From an uncultured Bradyrhizobium sp. (lineage in GTDB: Bacteria; Pseudomonadota; Alphaproteobacteria; Rhizobiales; Xanthobacteraceae), in the NCBI RefSeq assembly GCF_936943645.1, contig NZ_CAKZJO010000082.1, positions 62,001 through 126,000 of the forward strand: a DNA stretch of 64,000 nt. The letters run 5' to 3'. Shown one piece after another: positions 26,142 to 34,166 of the stretch. Position numbers and translations under genes: made by a program. The notes under the pieces are model-generated. The model was not told the DNA's origin and searched no databases. It saw nothing but the letters and a program-made list of their open reading frames with translations. How positions within the stretch are numbered: position 1 is the stretch's first letter; every line of letters starts with the position of its first letter.

Positions 26142-27002
26142 CTACGGATCGTAAATGACCTTCATATCGAGACGCAGCCGAGCTACCATCTCGTCCACCT
26201 CGGCCTGCCCTTCCGGATAGGACTCGTAGACAATCCTGGCCTTGAACAATCTCGCGATATATCTGGGGTGAAGAGTCCACCCGACATGATGGTAAGCCTG
26301 AGTATCGGGATAGCGTGACTTGACGACTTTTCGCAGATAGCGATTGTCCGGCGGCGGCTCAAAGTGCGGGTCGAGCACGCGCTGCTTGTAAGAGCCAGCC
26401 TGAGCCAGCACGATCTCCTGCCAATGAGCCTCGTCGGCCGGCAAGGGCCGACAGGACCCGTGCTGCAGGCGGTAATCTCCATCTCGCGTCTTTTCCATCG
26501 CGAATTCGGCGCATGATGGCAGCGCGGGATCGGTGCTCTCATAGTCCCACGCGACCAATGCGCCCTTGAGCACATGAGCCCGATCGGACGCGATCAAGAG
26601 ATAGTTGGCGCAGCTCGACAGACACTGGTCGTACACAACGACCACAGCGTGTCGTTCACGGACTACCTCGGCAAGAGCAATTGCCGCCGCAATATCGCCT
26701 CTTGCGCTTCGAACGACGAAGAGACCGCCTTCCTTCAGCTTCTTCGCCGGCGATATGTCGGCATGATCCTCGATCCGGCCGTCAAGACACAGGATTGACT
26801 GATCGTCGCTGAGCGCGATTGGGCGCACGGCAACACTGCGGCAATAGTCAGCCGCGCGATGGAATGCCTCCTTGTCGAACAAGCTCTCTTGGGCACCTGA
26901 CGGACCGAAAAGGAAAAGAGTGAAAGCGCAGAAGGAGAGCAGTGCTGTGAGTGAACGAAATATGCCGATCACACCGACGCGCGTGAAGTTTCGTACCAGC
27001 AT
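26142..27002 (-). CDS. secreted COG3904-like periplasmic protein, candidate immunity
   Basis: From the Met at 27002 (MLVRNFTRVGVIGIFRSLTA) the 286-residue protein has an N-terminal signal/anchor. LSDDQSILCLDGRI, FVVRSARGDIAAAIALAEVV and VVVVYDQCLSSCANYLLIAS follow, the crotonase/ClpP-like layout of COG3904 predicted periplasmic proteins with the C-x3-C-type loop. It ends YPEGQAEVDEMVARLRLDMK then VIYDP. It lies just downstream of the M23 effector and upstream of another class B module. A deleted paralogue is at 12213-12536. Confidence 0.65.
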   Translation of the reverse strand: MLVRNFTRVGVIGIFRSLTALLSFCAFTLFLFGPSGAQESLFDKEAFHRAADYCRSVAVRPIALSDDQSILCLDGRIEDHADISPAKKLKEGGLFVVRSARGDIAAAIALAEVVRERHAVVVVYDQCLSSCANYLLIASDRAHVLKGALVAWDYESTDPALPSCAEFAMEKTRDGDYRLQHGSCRPLPADEAHWQEIVLAQAGSYKQRVLDPHFEPPPDNRYLRKVVKSRYPDTQAYHHVGWTLHPRYIARLFKARIVYESYPEGQAEVDEMVARLRLDMKVIYDP

Positions 27003-27068
27003 GCTGATCGCCGCCAGGTTTCCGACTGGCCTCACGAGCGCGCGAGCGCTAATGTATCGTCGCCGTAG

Positions 27069-27911
27069 TCACCTTGACTCCCAGTGCGACGACAATTGGC
27101 GAATGGCAGGCCAGTCGCCGAAGCGATCGTTGAAACTGGCGGACCGACCTTCCGACAAGGGATCATCTTCCCTGACGAATGGCACCGCGGGTAAGCCATT
27201 GGTTGTCTGCGAGGTGCCTGCCGTTCCCCGGCTCTGGCGCAGATAGTCGGCAATCATTCCCGGCAATCCTCCGGGCTGCGGTGCCGCCGCCGATTGAGCG
27301 GCGGCAGGGCCACCCGGCAGAGAATTCCAGGCGCCGTAGCGATCGGCAACAACACCGTCGCGACTTGGAAAGCCCAATCCACGCAGCGGAGCCGAACTGA
27401 CCGGCCCCCCGGCTGCGGCCGCCGCCTGAACCAGATGAGGGACACTGGTGTCAAATCTGGCAGGGTCAATCGTGGTGCCGCCGTTTACGGCAACGCCAAG
27501 AGGTCCCCCATTTCGATGTTTTTCTCCCAAGGCCGGGGTCGCATCTTCATTTTTAATGACCGAGTAATGCAAATGAGGTCCGGTGCTGCGGGCACCAGTG
27601 CTTCCGACGTTGCCTATGATATCTCCGGGCCAGACGCGCTGGCCGGGCTTCGGCATCGAGCTGCCCTCCTGCATATGAGCGTAGAGGCTATAGCCCGCTT
27701 CATTCCTCACGATGACGGTGTTGCCAAAGTTGTCGTTGAAACCAGAATAAACGACTGTGCCAGGTGTCGCCGCCGGAATCGGAGTGCCCGGGCGCGCCGC
27801 GAAATCCTGTCCTGAGTGGAATTTTCCGAGTTCGCCCGTGATCGGATCTTTTCGCCTGCCATAGGCCGAGGTGCGGCGAAACGGCGGCCCGGGATTGTAG
27901 GGATCACTCAT
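27069..27911 (-). CDS. class B effector: M23 metallopeptidase with conserved tail
   Basis: The 280-residue protein has an N-terminal M23 (lysostaphin-type) endopeptidase: H32 and D36 in KFHSGQDF, H79 in YAHM, and H113/H115 in PHLHYSV give the zinc site, so it should cut peptidoglycan cross-links. After residue 160 comes an Ala/Gly/Pro-rich linker, then GGLPGMIADYLRQSRG, LPAVPFV and FNDRFGDW, the tail elements shared by the other class B effectors. There is no signal peptide. The ATG overlaps the stop of the secreted 27908 gene by four bases, tying effector to candidate immunity. Confidence 0.8.
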   Translation of the reverse strand: MSDPYNPGPPFRRTSAYGRRKDPITGELGKFHSGQDFAARPGTPIPAATPGTVVYSGFNDNFGNTVIVRNEAGYSLYAHMQEGSSMPKPGQRVWPGDIIGNVGSTGARSTGPHLHYSVIKNEDATPALGEKHRNGGPLGVAVNGGTTIDPARFDTSVPHLVQAAAAAGGPVSSAPLRGLGFPSRDGVVADRYGAWNSLPGGPAAAQSAAAPQPGGLPGMIADYLRQSRGTAGTSQTTNGLPAVPFVREDDPLSEGRSASFNDRFGDWPAIRQLSSHWESR

Positions 27912-29026
27912 TTAATGGCCTTTCCGATATCCAATATCCAGCCGGCCCGACATTTGTTGTTGGCCGGATCAGGACATAAGCGCTCCGTCAGCCTCCAGGA
28001 CAGCACTGCCGTGGCGCCCGTTGGGGACACATACAGCCGAGGCATGGTTTGACCGGCTGCCAAGGTAAACTCCTGCCGGAACAGCAGACGAAATGAATTG
28101 TCGCGGAGTTCTGCCGCGTAACGCGAGTAGATCGCTTGCCACTCCTGGTCGGATGGCTCTCGCGGATCGAGTGGCCCGACTGTGCCTATGAAACCCTTGC
28201 CGCCGCCCGAGGCCTGCTCGACCCGCTCCTTCACCCGCACGCATCGCCAATTCGCGATGCGGCATCTGACAAGAGGACCACCGGACTCGTCGGCCTCCGT
28301 CACGAGGAACAGAAAAAGCGACTTCTGTTCAACGTCAAACCAGCCTGTACGAACGTACGATCCCTTCAGAAGCCTGCCTCCCCCGATCTTTTTGCCCTGC
28401 ATGTCCAGGACATCGATCGTGTCGGAGTCGGTTGCAAAAAACTTTGAGCTGTCGGGAGCCCAGACGACTTCCGAAACGGGGTGACCAATCGCCTCCGATA
28501 GGTTAATCGTGCGCAACTCTCCCGCTTCCGCCGTCAGTTGCAGCGGCCGGGTTGAGGCCACGATCTTCAGGTCGGGTGAGAATGATACCTTGATGCTGGG
28601 GTACGACTGCTTTTGGAATGTTGCGAGGATCTCGCTTTTGCCAGTCTCCAGTTCGAATTTCCTTACGCGCCCCGCATCATTCTCGACAAAGGCGATATAG
28701 CGACCGTCCACGTCGCATTGAGCTGGACCCCGGGTCGGCGACGGAGCGGAGATCTTCGTGCTCCCATCGTATGCGTCGACATACCGACCATCCGTCGCGA
28801 GCAGATAGCGCTCCCGATCCCCGCACCACGCGATGAACTCGCCTTTCGGCAGCGGCGTATGCGGTAATTTCTCGAAAGCCGGAACGGCTCGAGGCTTGGT
28901 TGGCGGTGCAGGCGAAGCCCCTTCTGCACGGCACGCAGTGGCCGTGACGAGCAGCCCCAGCACAGCCAAAAAGAACGAAGAACGCAGATCAAGATCAATC
29001 GAACGGAACCGCATGCAAGCACTCAT
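27908..29026 (-). CDS. secreted beta-propeller-like protein, candidate immunity to the M23 effector
   Basis: Starting at 29026 (alternative 29014), the protein has a signal peptide (SSFFLAVLGLLVTATACRAE), possibly with a lipobox-like LVTATAC. Repeated WD/TolB-like blades follow (EFIAWCGDRERYLLATDGRY, KVSFSPDLKIVASTRPLQLT, EVVWAPDSSKFFATDSDTID). Paired Cys near the end suggest a periplasmic location. It lies directly upstream of and overlaps the M23 effector, so it plausibly protects the producer's cell wall; no known immunity family was recognised. Confidence 0.6.
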   Translation of the reverse strand: MSACMRFRSIDLDLRSSFFLAVLGLLVTATACRAEGASPAPPTKPRAVPAFEKLPHTPLPKGEFIAWCGDRERYLLATDGRYVDAYDGSTKISAPSPTRGPAQCDVDGRYIAFVENDAGRVRKFELETGKSEILATFQKQSYPSIKVSFSPDLKIVASTRPLQLTAEAGELRTINLSEAIGHPVSEVVWAPDSSKFFATDSDTIDVLDMQGKKIGGGRLLKGSYVRTGWFDVEQKSLFLFLVTEADESGGPLVRCRIANWRCVRVKERVEQASGGGKGFIGTVGPLDPREPSDQEWQAIYSRYAAELRDNSFRLLFRQEFTLAAGQTMPRLYVSPTGATAVLSWRLTERLCPDPANNKCRAGWILDIGKAIK

Positions 29027-29117
29027 TCCTTGGGTGCGGCCGTGTACATGGCCCCCCATCAACAATTCTGGAACAAACACGGAACATTGTCGAGTATTCT
29101 CGCCTTGGTTGCAAGAG

Positions 29118-29417
29118 CTAAATGATCCCGAACCTCTTCCGCCGCTCCGCGGTTTCCGCAAGCTCCTTCAGCTCCGCGCGCGCCAGCTTGCCGTTGGCGA
29201 CGACGCCAGCCAGGTGATCGCGTACCTTGCCGACGATGTTGATGGCGAGGAACAACTTTTCGCGACCGGCGGCGTCGTCTACGCTGGTTGCGCGCCAGGC
29301 CGCGATGTAGCTGTTCTCGAGCGCCGCAAACGCCTCGTTCAGAATTTCATCATCGCATAATGCTTCGGCACGAGCCGCCCTCGCAGCCGCCCTCTCCAGA
29401 GCGCTCTCGTCAGACAT
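29118..29417 (-). CDS. small phage head-region protein
   Basis: From the ATG at 29417 the 99-residue helical protein reads MSDESALERAAARAARAEAL, then LNEAFAALENSYIAAWRATS and GREKLFLAINIVGKVRDHLA. It is a conserved small protein that lies between portal and capsid genes in related podoviruses. Its presence shows that the toxin modules at 29.8-34.97 kb are wedged between it and the portal gene. The frame stays open upstream to 29636. Confidence 0.65.
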   Translation of the reverse strand: MSDESALERAAARAARAEALCDDEILNEAFAALENSYIAAWRATSVDDAAGREKLFLAINIVGKVRDHLAGVVANGKLARAELKELAETAERRKRFGII

Positions 29418-29781
29418 CGGCTTCCTCTCCTCGTGATTTCGTCGTCGCGTCTTCAGATCGTGGCGCATGGCGCATCCGGCGAGATCGAGCGACGCCTTGG
29501 CAGCATCCATCCCGCGCTGCACCTTCGCGCATTGTATCTTCTGCTGCTGATTGAGCGTCTTCGGGTGCGCATCCAGGGGCACGATGTTCGTACCCAACCG
29601 CTGCGAGCGCCGTCTCGGCATCTGTAACGAGGACAATAGCGTCGGATCGGGTGCCGGCCGCGGCGGGTGTGTGAATTGTGCGGCCTGTCTCTAGCTGCCA
29701 ACTGCCTCGCCATCATCGGCTGTTTGAATATCCATGAGGCATGCCACCGCATTCACCGTAGCGAGTTCAAGCCTATTTGGT
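29418..29781. other. gap at the left edge of the class A array
   Basis: No gene can be supported in these 364 bases. The frame of the 99-residue gene is open through most of it without a credible start. A frame containing LNQQQKIQCAKVQRGMDAAK could be a short lost gene. Confidence 0.35.
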
Positions 29782-30033
29782 TTAGCGATGCTTCCTAGCA
29801 TTTTTCCAGGAATTATCACCTTCGCCTAGATCCGCGGCGCGTACGGGATAGACTCCTAGCGTATCCTCCCCGTTCGCGTCCCGACCGTATTCATCCACTG
29901 CGTCCGGAAACTCGACCAGAAATCCTGATGGATCGTCGTCAGGCACGTACACAATGGTTCCTTGAGAACCGGCCGGCACCGGTATCCCGGGTATCGCATG
30001 CTTGAGTATAATGACGTCATGTAACTCGAACAT
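29782..30033 (-). CDS. DUF4926-like immunity protein
   Basis: The 83-residue protein (MFELHDVIILKHAIPGIPVP, then AGSQGTIVYVP and GFLVEFPDAVDEYG) fits DUF4926, a small SH3-like family commonly encoded next to DUF6883 toxin domains. It starts six bases downstream of the DUF6883-like toxin end. It remains intact although the toxin gene is frameshifted, as expected when losing immunity is costlier than losing the toxin. Confidence 0.75.
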   Translation of the reverse strand: MFELHDVIILKHAIPGIPVPAGSQGTIVYVPDDDPSGFLVEFPDAVDEYGRDANGEDTLGVYPVRAADLGEGDNSWKNARKHR

Positions 30034-30038
30034 TGGAT

Positions 30039-30814
30039 CTACCTGCTTGGGAAGGCTGTGTTGAGCCGTGGCACTCCGTCTTTTCCGATCGTCCAGCCCG
30101 TGATGACCGGGATCGTGCGGCCGTTGGCGCCAGTGACGTGGATGGGCTGGTTAAACACCGTCCCGTGCTGCGTGATAGCTTTTTGGACTGCCTGAGATTT
30201 ATCGAAGACCAATTGCTTTGCAAGGTCTTCTGTATTTTCGCGACCGAAGCCGAGCGCCTGTTCGAACCATCTTGCCTTCGGACCACCACTAATGTGCTCC
30301 GGACTAAGCAGATAGCGATTCAGCTTATCGCGCACGCTGGCGGCGGACTCTTCGGCTGGACTCGCCGCCACCGGTATCGACCTGCTTGCCAGCGTCCGGC
30401 CCGCTGCAAAGCTGTCCGTAACCGCGGGCGCGACCGTTTCCGCGGCGCACCAGGCACCACAGCGTTGATGGTGCCTCGCAATAGACCCTTACCGAATAAC
30501 GAACCATCGCCATTACTTGCCGACCCGGGGGCGGAGATCGCGTCGTCTAAGCCACTTCCTGCATGGCCGCCGGCAACGTCGCCACTCGATCCAACAGGGA
30601 CGTTTCCCGTCGCCGCTCCATTGACGGCGGGCCGACTGGCGCCCGCTGCAGACTTTTGCGGCTGGGCTTGCGGCGCTGACTGCGTTTGCGCTTGTTCAAA
30701 CCGCGCCTGCGGGAACGTGCCGCTATCACTGAACGGATCGTGTTCGACCGGAACGAGGGTGATGTTTTCAAAGTCCGGCTGATGCTCGACCGGCACCAGA
30801 GAATAATCAGACAT
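30039..30814 (-). pseudogene. class A effector with DUF6883-like toxin domain, frameshifted
   Basis: The first part starts at 30814 with the leader SDYSLVPVEHQPDFEN then LVPVEHDPF and a Gln/Ala-rich arm up to GTINAVVPGA. The correct continuation (AETVAPAVTDSFAAG, then NRYLLSPEHISGGPKARWFE, the DUF6883-like domain) is in another frame, so one net indel occurred near 30440-30455. Without it the product would be about 258 residues. The original frame instead runs into an Arg-rich nonsense end. The domain end follows immediately before the DUF4926 immunity gene. Internal initiation at 30371 could still give the toxin domain alone. Confidence 0.75.
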
Positions 30815-31065
30815 GATGAACGACCTGCAGAACTTTTCCGGCGGGGGGCATCAGGCAGACATTGATGGCCGCCTCTCGTCTTGCGTGCGCCCGCCGGATA
30901 CGCCCGCTGCGCCTTCCCCATTTCGATCGCCGCCTTCAGATGGGTCTCCAGCACCGTCATCTTGGCGTCGAGCGCAGCCTTGATCTTGGCGAGCTCGATC
31001 TCCCCTTGCGTCTTGACCTGGAGATGGATCGCGTCGGCCTGCGCCCGGCGGCTCTCCGGCAAGGT
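30814..31065 (-). repeat. decayed copy of the portal 3' end (module 1 border)
   Basis: The minus strand reads QADAIHLQVKTQGEIELAKI then LDAKMTVLETHLKAAIEMGK and ending GARKTRGGH, matching the authentic portal C-terminus at 34968-35230 with scattered changes and a frame loss near the end. It runs directly into the start of the class A leader at 30814, exactly as the authentic portal end runs into the leader at 34975. Confidence 0.85.
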
Positions 31066-31552
31066 TCAGACAGACGGAGTAAACCGTCCTACGACAACCG
31101 GGGACTCAACATCCAGATACAGATTGGCGCGTGCGTAAAGACCGATGACATGCTCACCAGCTTTGACGCTCGCTTCACTCGGATACAAAAGTTTCTCGGT
31201 GGGAAACAGACCATGCTTCTTCGCATCAAGCGATAGCTGCTGTCGATTCTGCTTGAAGAACGTACCCTCGACGAGGCCGTACACCGGCCCTTTGAAGTCG
31301 ACGACGAAGTTACCGTCGCGCATCGGCCTGACCGAAAAGTCTGGCATATGGGTCACAACGTCCAGCAGCGCCGCATTACACATTACACTTGGCAATATCC
31401 GGCTCGGATGAGCCATTGTCAAAAACCGCAGTCCCATGCTCGTAGACCAGAAAGCTCCTCTGCCGGTCCGTGTAATGCGCCATCCGATCCACAAACCAGG
31501 CCGGCGCTTCTACGCGGGTGAGTCCTCGCCAGGTGGGCGCGGGATATTTCAT
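31066..31552 (-). pseudogene. immunity-region gene broken by a 7-bp tandem duplication
   Basis: The ATG at 31552 opens KYPAPTWRGLTRVEAPAWFV, continues to HGTAVFDNGSSEPDIAKCNV and stops. The coherent continuation NAALLDVVTHMPDFSVRPMR and on to VVGRFTPSV is one frame away. The cause is visible: the heptamer CATTACA occurs twice in tandem (31374-31387); removing one copy restores a single open frame of about 159 residues. The start overlaps the preceding stop (ATGA). Function unknown; it belongs to the ART module. Confidence 0.8.
31374..31387. repeat. tandem heptamer CATTACA x2 (frameshifting duplication)
   Basis: Two adjacent identical heptamers inside the broken gene. Reading with only one copy restores the frame (AKCNAALLD). 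Slipped-strand duplication is the simplest origin, and it could revert by the same route. Confidence 0.9.
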
Positions 31553-31908
31553 GCTTCGGCCTCCGATGCATCTTTGCTCTGCTCGGACAATATCGCGCGA
31601 ATTAAAGCAACAACCCTTCGGATGGCTAACATGGTACTGGCATCGGGCTCGCGGCTCATATGATTCCAGCGCCGCTGCTCCAAGAACAGGTGTGCCCGAA
31701 GCCGCACCAGGCCGCTGTCGGCTGACAAGGCGGGCAAGTCCCGCCAGTTGAGCTTGTATGGGTCATCCTCGGACGGATGAAAAGTCAGCGCGAAGCGTCC
31801 GATGATCGGCCAAGGCTCTGATTCGCTCGGCACAGCAGACAGCTTGAGACTCTTCGTCGGAATGATTGCTGGAAATGGAGGAGATGGAGGAGATCGAAAT
31901 GTCGGCAT
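31549..31908 (-). CDS. candidate immunity protein for the ART effector
   Basis: From the ATG at 31908 the 119-residue cytosolic protein reads MPTFRSPPSPPFPAIIPTKS, then FALTFHPSEDDPYKLNWRDL and VRLRAHLFLEQRRWNHM. It starts 13 bases after the stop of the ADP-ribosyltransferase-like effector and overlaps the next (broken) gene by four bases. Position is the evidence for immunity; the fold is not recognised. Confidence 0.55.
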   Translation of the reverse strand: MPTFRSPPSPPFPAIIPTKSLKLSAVPSESEPWPIIGRFALTFHPSEDDPYKLNWRDLPALSADSGLVRLRAHLFLEQRRWNHMSREPDASTMLAIRRVVALIRAILSEQSKDASEAEA

Positions 31909-31921
31909 GTCGTACCTGAGC

Positions 31922-32974
31922 CTACGGAAGCGTACCTTTGATTTCGTCCGGTGAGATGTAGTGCGGAACCAGGTACTCGCTTTCGCTATATAGGCTGTAT
32001 GGGTTTGGAGTTGCTCGGCCCGGCGCCAATTGCAGCCGGTAGGTCGTGTCACCGTGTATTCGCGCAACGTTAGGATCGGTGGTTACGGCGATATATGGAG
32101 ACGGCGGATTGCGGCTGTCAAGCGCGTGCTTCGTCATCAAGTCGTGCTGGTCCCCTTCTGCCAAGACCGCTTCGGAGTAGGCTTGGCCTCCCGCTCGTGC
32201 CGCATGCGACCGGAATTCCGTGAGGCCGGCTTGATCGCCTCTATAGAAAGTTTGTGGCGCATTCTCTGCCGCTTGTCCAAACCTCGCGCTCGCTTCTTCT
32301 GCGGCGGGCGGCAGAGTCTGCGCGGCGCGTGCTCCCGTTCCTAACCTGGCTGCACCGAGCGGACCGAGCACGCCGAGTGCGCCGCCGGCGAATCGGAGAG
32401 GCACCTCCCAAGGAGTCCCCTCGCCAAGCTGGCCTCCGGCTTCGCTCCCCAGGCCGCCCAGCACAGCCGCTCCGACTTTGAGAGGCACGCCTCCAGGCGC
32501 TACATAGGAAGCGGGATTGCCGAGAAATTCCCCGACTGATGCACCGAATTGGCCCGCCCGGCCTTCCGGCCTGTACATCGGCCCCGTGACTTCCTTCTCG
32601 AGAATCTGCATTCCCTGTTCTGGAGTCGGCGCGTCGACGTCTTGCCCCATCTCGGCCTGTGTGGCGCGTCCCAATGCGCTCGCCGCGCTGTTGAAGCCAG
32701 AGACGACCCCGCGAGGGATGGACTTGAAGAAGTCACCGGCCCCTGCCGCGAGGGTAGATCCGGTGGAGCCTGTTGTTGCCACGCCAGGTATCGGTGCGCT
32801 GGATCTGCCTGCTCCCATCGCAGACTGTTGAGTCTGCGCCTGTTGCGCCTGCGCTTGCAGGCTTTGCGCTTGCTGGGGCTCATCCTCAGGGAATGGGTTG
32901 TGGTCGACTGGAACGAGAGTGGCATTCTCGAAGTCCGGCTGATGCTCGACCGGCACCAGAGAATAATCAGCCAT
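31922..32974 (-). CDS. class A effector with ADP-ribosyltransferase-like toxin domain
   Basis: The 350-residue protein has the leader ADYSLVPVEHQPDFEN and LVPVDHNPFPEDEPQQAQ, then a Gln-rich arm. A hydrophobic Gly-rich middle (GQFGASVGEFLGNPASYVAP, VGAAVLGGLGSEAGGQLGEG) resembles phage internal/ejected proteins. The C-terminal domain shows TFYRGDQAGLTEF (Arg motif), SPYIAVTTDPNVARIHG (ST-like strand) and YSESEYLVPHYISP (E-x-E-like), the R-S-E layout of ADP-ribosyltransferase toxins. It would modify a cytosolic target of the recipient. Candidate immunity genes follow. Confidence 0.75.
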   Translation of the reverse strand: MADYSLVPVEHQPDFENATLVPVDHNPFPEDEPQQAQSLQAQAQQAQTQQSAMGAGRSSAPIPGVATTGSTGSTLAAGAGDFFKSIPRGVVSGFNSAASALGRATQAEMGQDVDAPTPEQGMQILEKEVTGPMYRPEGRAGQFGASVGEFLGNPASYVAPGGVPLKVGAAVLGGLGSEAGGQLGEGTPWEVPLRFAGGALGVLGPLGAARLGTGARAAQTLPPAAEEASARFGQAAENAPQTFYRGDQAGLTEFRSHAARAGGQAYSEAVLAEGDQHDLMTKHALDSRNPPSPYIAVTTDPNVARIHGDTTYRLQLAPGRATPNPYSLYSESEYLVPHYISPDEIKGTLP

Positions 32975-33312
32975 GATGAACGACCAGGAGATATTTGCCG
33001 GGACGGCCCGAGTCCGGCAGATAGTGGTGGCCGTCCCTCGCCTTGCGTGCGCCTGGCGGATATGACCGCTGCACCTTGCCTGCTTCGATCGCCGCCTTCA
33101 GATGCGTCTCCAGCACCGACATCTTGGCATCGAGGGCGGCCTTGATCTTGGCGAGCTAGATCTCTCCTTGGGTCTTGACCTGGAGATGGATCGCGTCGTT
33201 CTGCTGCTGGATCTGCGCCTAATGCGCGGCGGTCGCGGCGTCGACCTGCACTCGCGCCAGCACGGCCTGTAATTTTGGATCGGGCGACAGTCGATGCGGC
33301 AGGGAGCCGTAT
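32974..33312 (-). repeat. more decayed copy of the portal 3' end (module 2 border)
   Basis: About 340 bases match the authentic portal end at 34974-35300, including the ACGACCAG and GATATTTGCCGGGACGG elements and the helix coding for the QTQGEIELAKIK-type segment. In-frame stops and several indels show it is not coding. It runs into the ART effector leader at 32974. Confidence 0.85.
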
Positions 33313-33409
33313 TAGCAAACGTTCGGTTCTTGTGCCCTCATCCTGGATGCATCCAGCCCCACAATCACGATCTTACGAGAAGACGCGTAACCGCCCGGCT
33401 TTATTGCCC

Positions 33410-33865
33410 CTACAACCCTTCAGGTAGTTCAGTGAGAGAATCGATAAACTGCTTCAGTGTTGGGGCGAGAAACACAATGTATCGATCAGGGTCCTCATAA
33501 TCTTCATGAGAAATGAACATGATATTTCCGAAAGACTCTGGCCTCACACTATAAAGAAACTTGTCCCCAGAGGGATCGTCCGCGAACGGTATGAGCCCCT
33601 GCGGAAAGTCCGGCGTTTGATCCACCATCATGACATAGGTGTCTTCGAAGGTAGTTCCGATGGGATCTTCTACGTTCATAGGCAGGAATGTTTCGACGTC
33701 ATATGCGTCTCCATCCTTGGGAAAAAATTGAGGGCGGGGCGTGCCGCCGTTGTGCCGAAGGTAGTGTTCCTTGAGATCCTGCGGCAAGCGAATACCGAGG
33801 CGATTCTCCACGCGCTTGATATCCAGTTCGGAAAGCGGTGGAGCAGTACGCTCAAAGACAACCAT
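33410..33865 (-). CDS. SUKH (SMI1/KNR4) family immunity protein
   Basis: The 151-residue protein has the SUKH fold signatures ELDIKRVENRLGIRLPQDLK then EHYLRHNGGTPRPQFF near residue 35, the mid FPQGLIPFADDPSGDKFLYS and the end VFLAPTLKQFIDSL. SUKH proteins are broad immunity proteins against diverse nuclease and other toxins. It lies in the class A module of the DUF4951-like effector, downstream of it and of the 87-residue gene, and could be the protector or a leftover of an older module. Confidence 0.85.
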   Translation of the reverse strand: MVVFERTAPPLSELDIKRVENRLGIRLPQDLKEHYLRHNGGTPRPQFFPKDGDAYDVETFLPMNVEDPIGTTFEDTYVMMVDQTPDFPQGLIPFADDPSGDKFLYSVRPESFGNIMFISHEDYEDPDRYIVFLAPTLKQFIDSLTELPEGL

Positions 33866-33902
33866 TGCCTGTCTCCTCTAACGCTCGCGCTGGCCAACCT
33901 AC

Positions 33903-34166
33903 TTAGGGAGATGGCCTTAGAAGCCATGGCAAATTCAGATCCTGACCATTCAAAGCAAGCATCGCTCGACACCCGGTCCAAACCCACACGGTAAGGAAGT
34001 TGGGGCTCGGTACCACTTCCAGCACACCTTCCCTGTCGCAGAGGACCGTCAGCAACAGTTGAGAATCCGGCGAAAGAACAACCTCCTCAGCCCAAGGTTC
34101 CACGATCACCGTCAACGGCCCGGGGTTGTGGTTGATTACGACGTATTTTACGGTCGTATCTGTCAT
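33903..34166 (-). CDS. small protein downstream of the DUF4951 effector, candidate immunity
   Basis: The 87-residue beta-rich protein (MTDTTVKYVVINHNPGPLTV, EVVLSPDSQLLLTVLC, NFLTVWVWTGCRAML) starts four bases inside the end of the effector gene, so it is translationally coupled to it. The position makes it the first immunity candidate. No family name. Confidence 0.6.
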   Translation of the reverse strand: MTDTTVKYVVINHNPGPLTVIVEPWAEEVVLSPDSQLLLTVLCDREGVLEVVPSPNFLTVWVWTGCRAMLALNGQDLNLPWLLRPSP

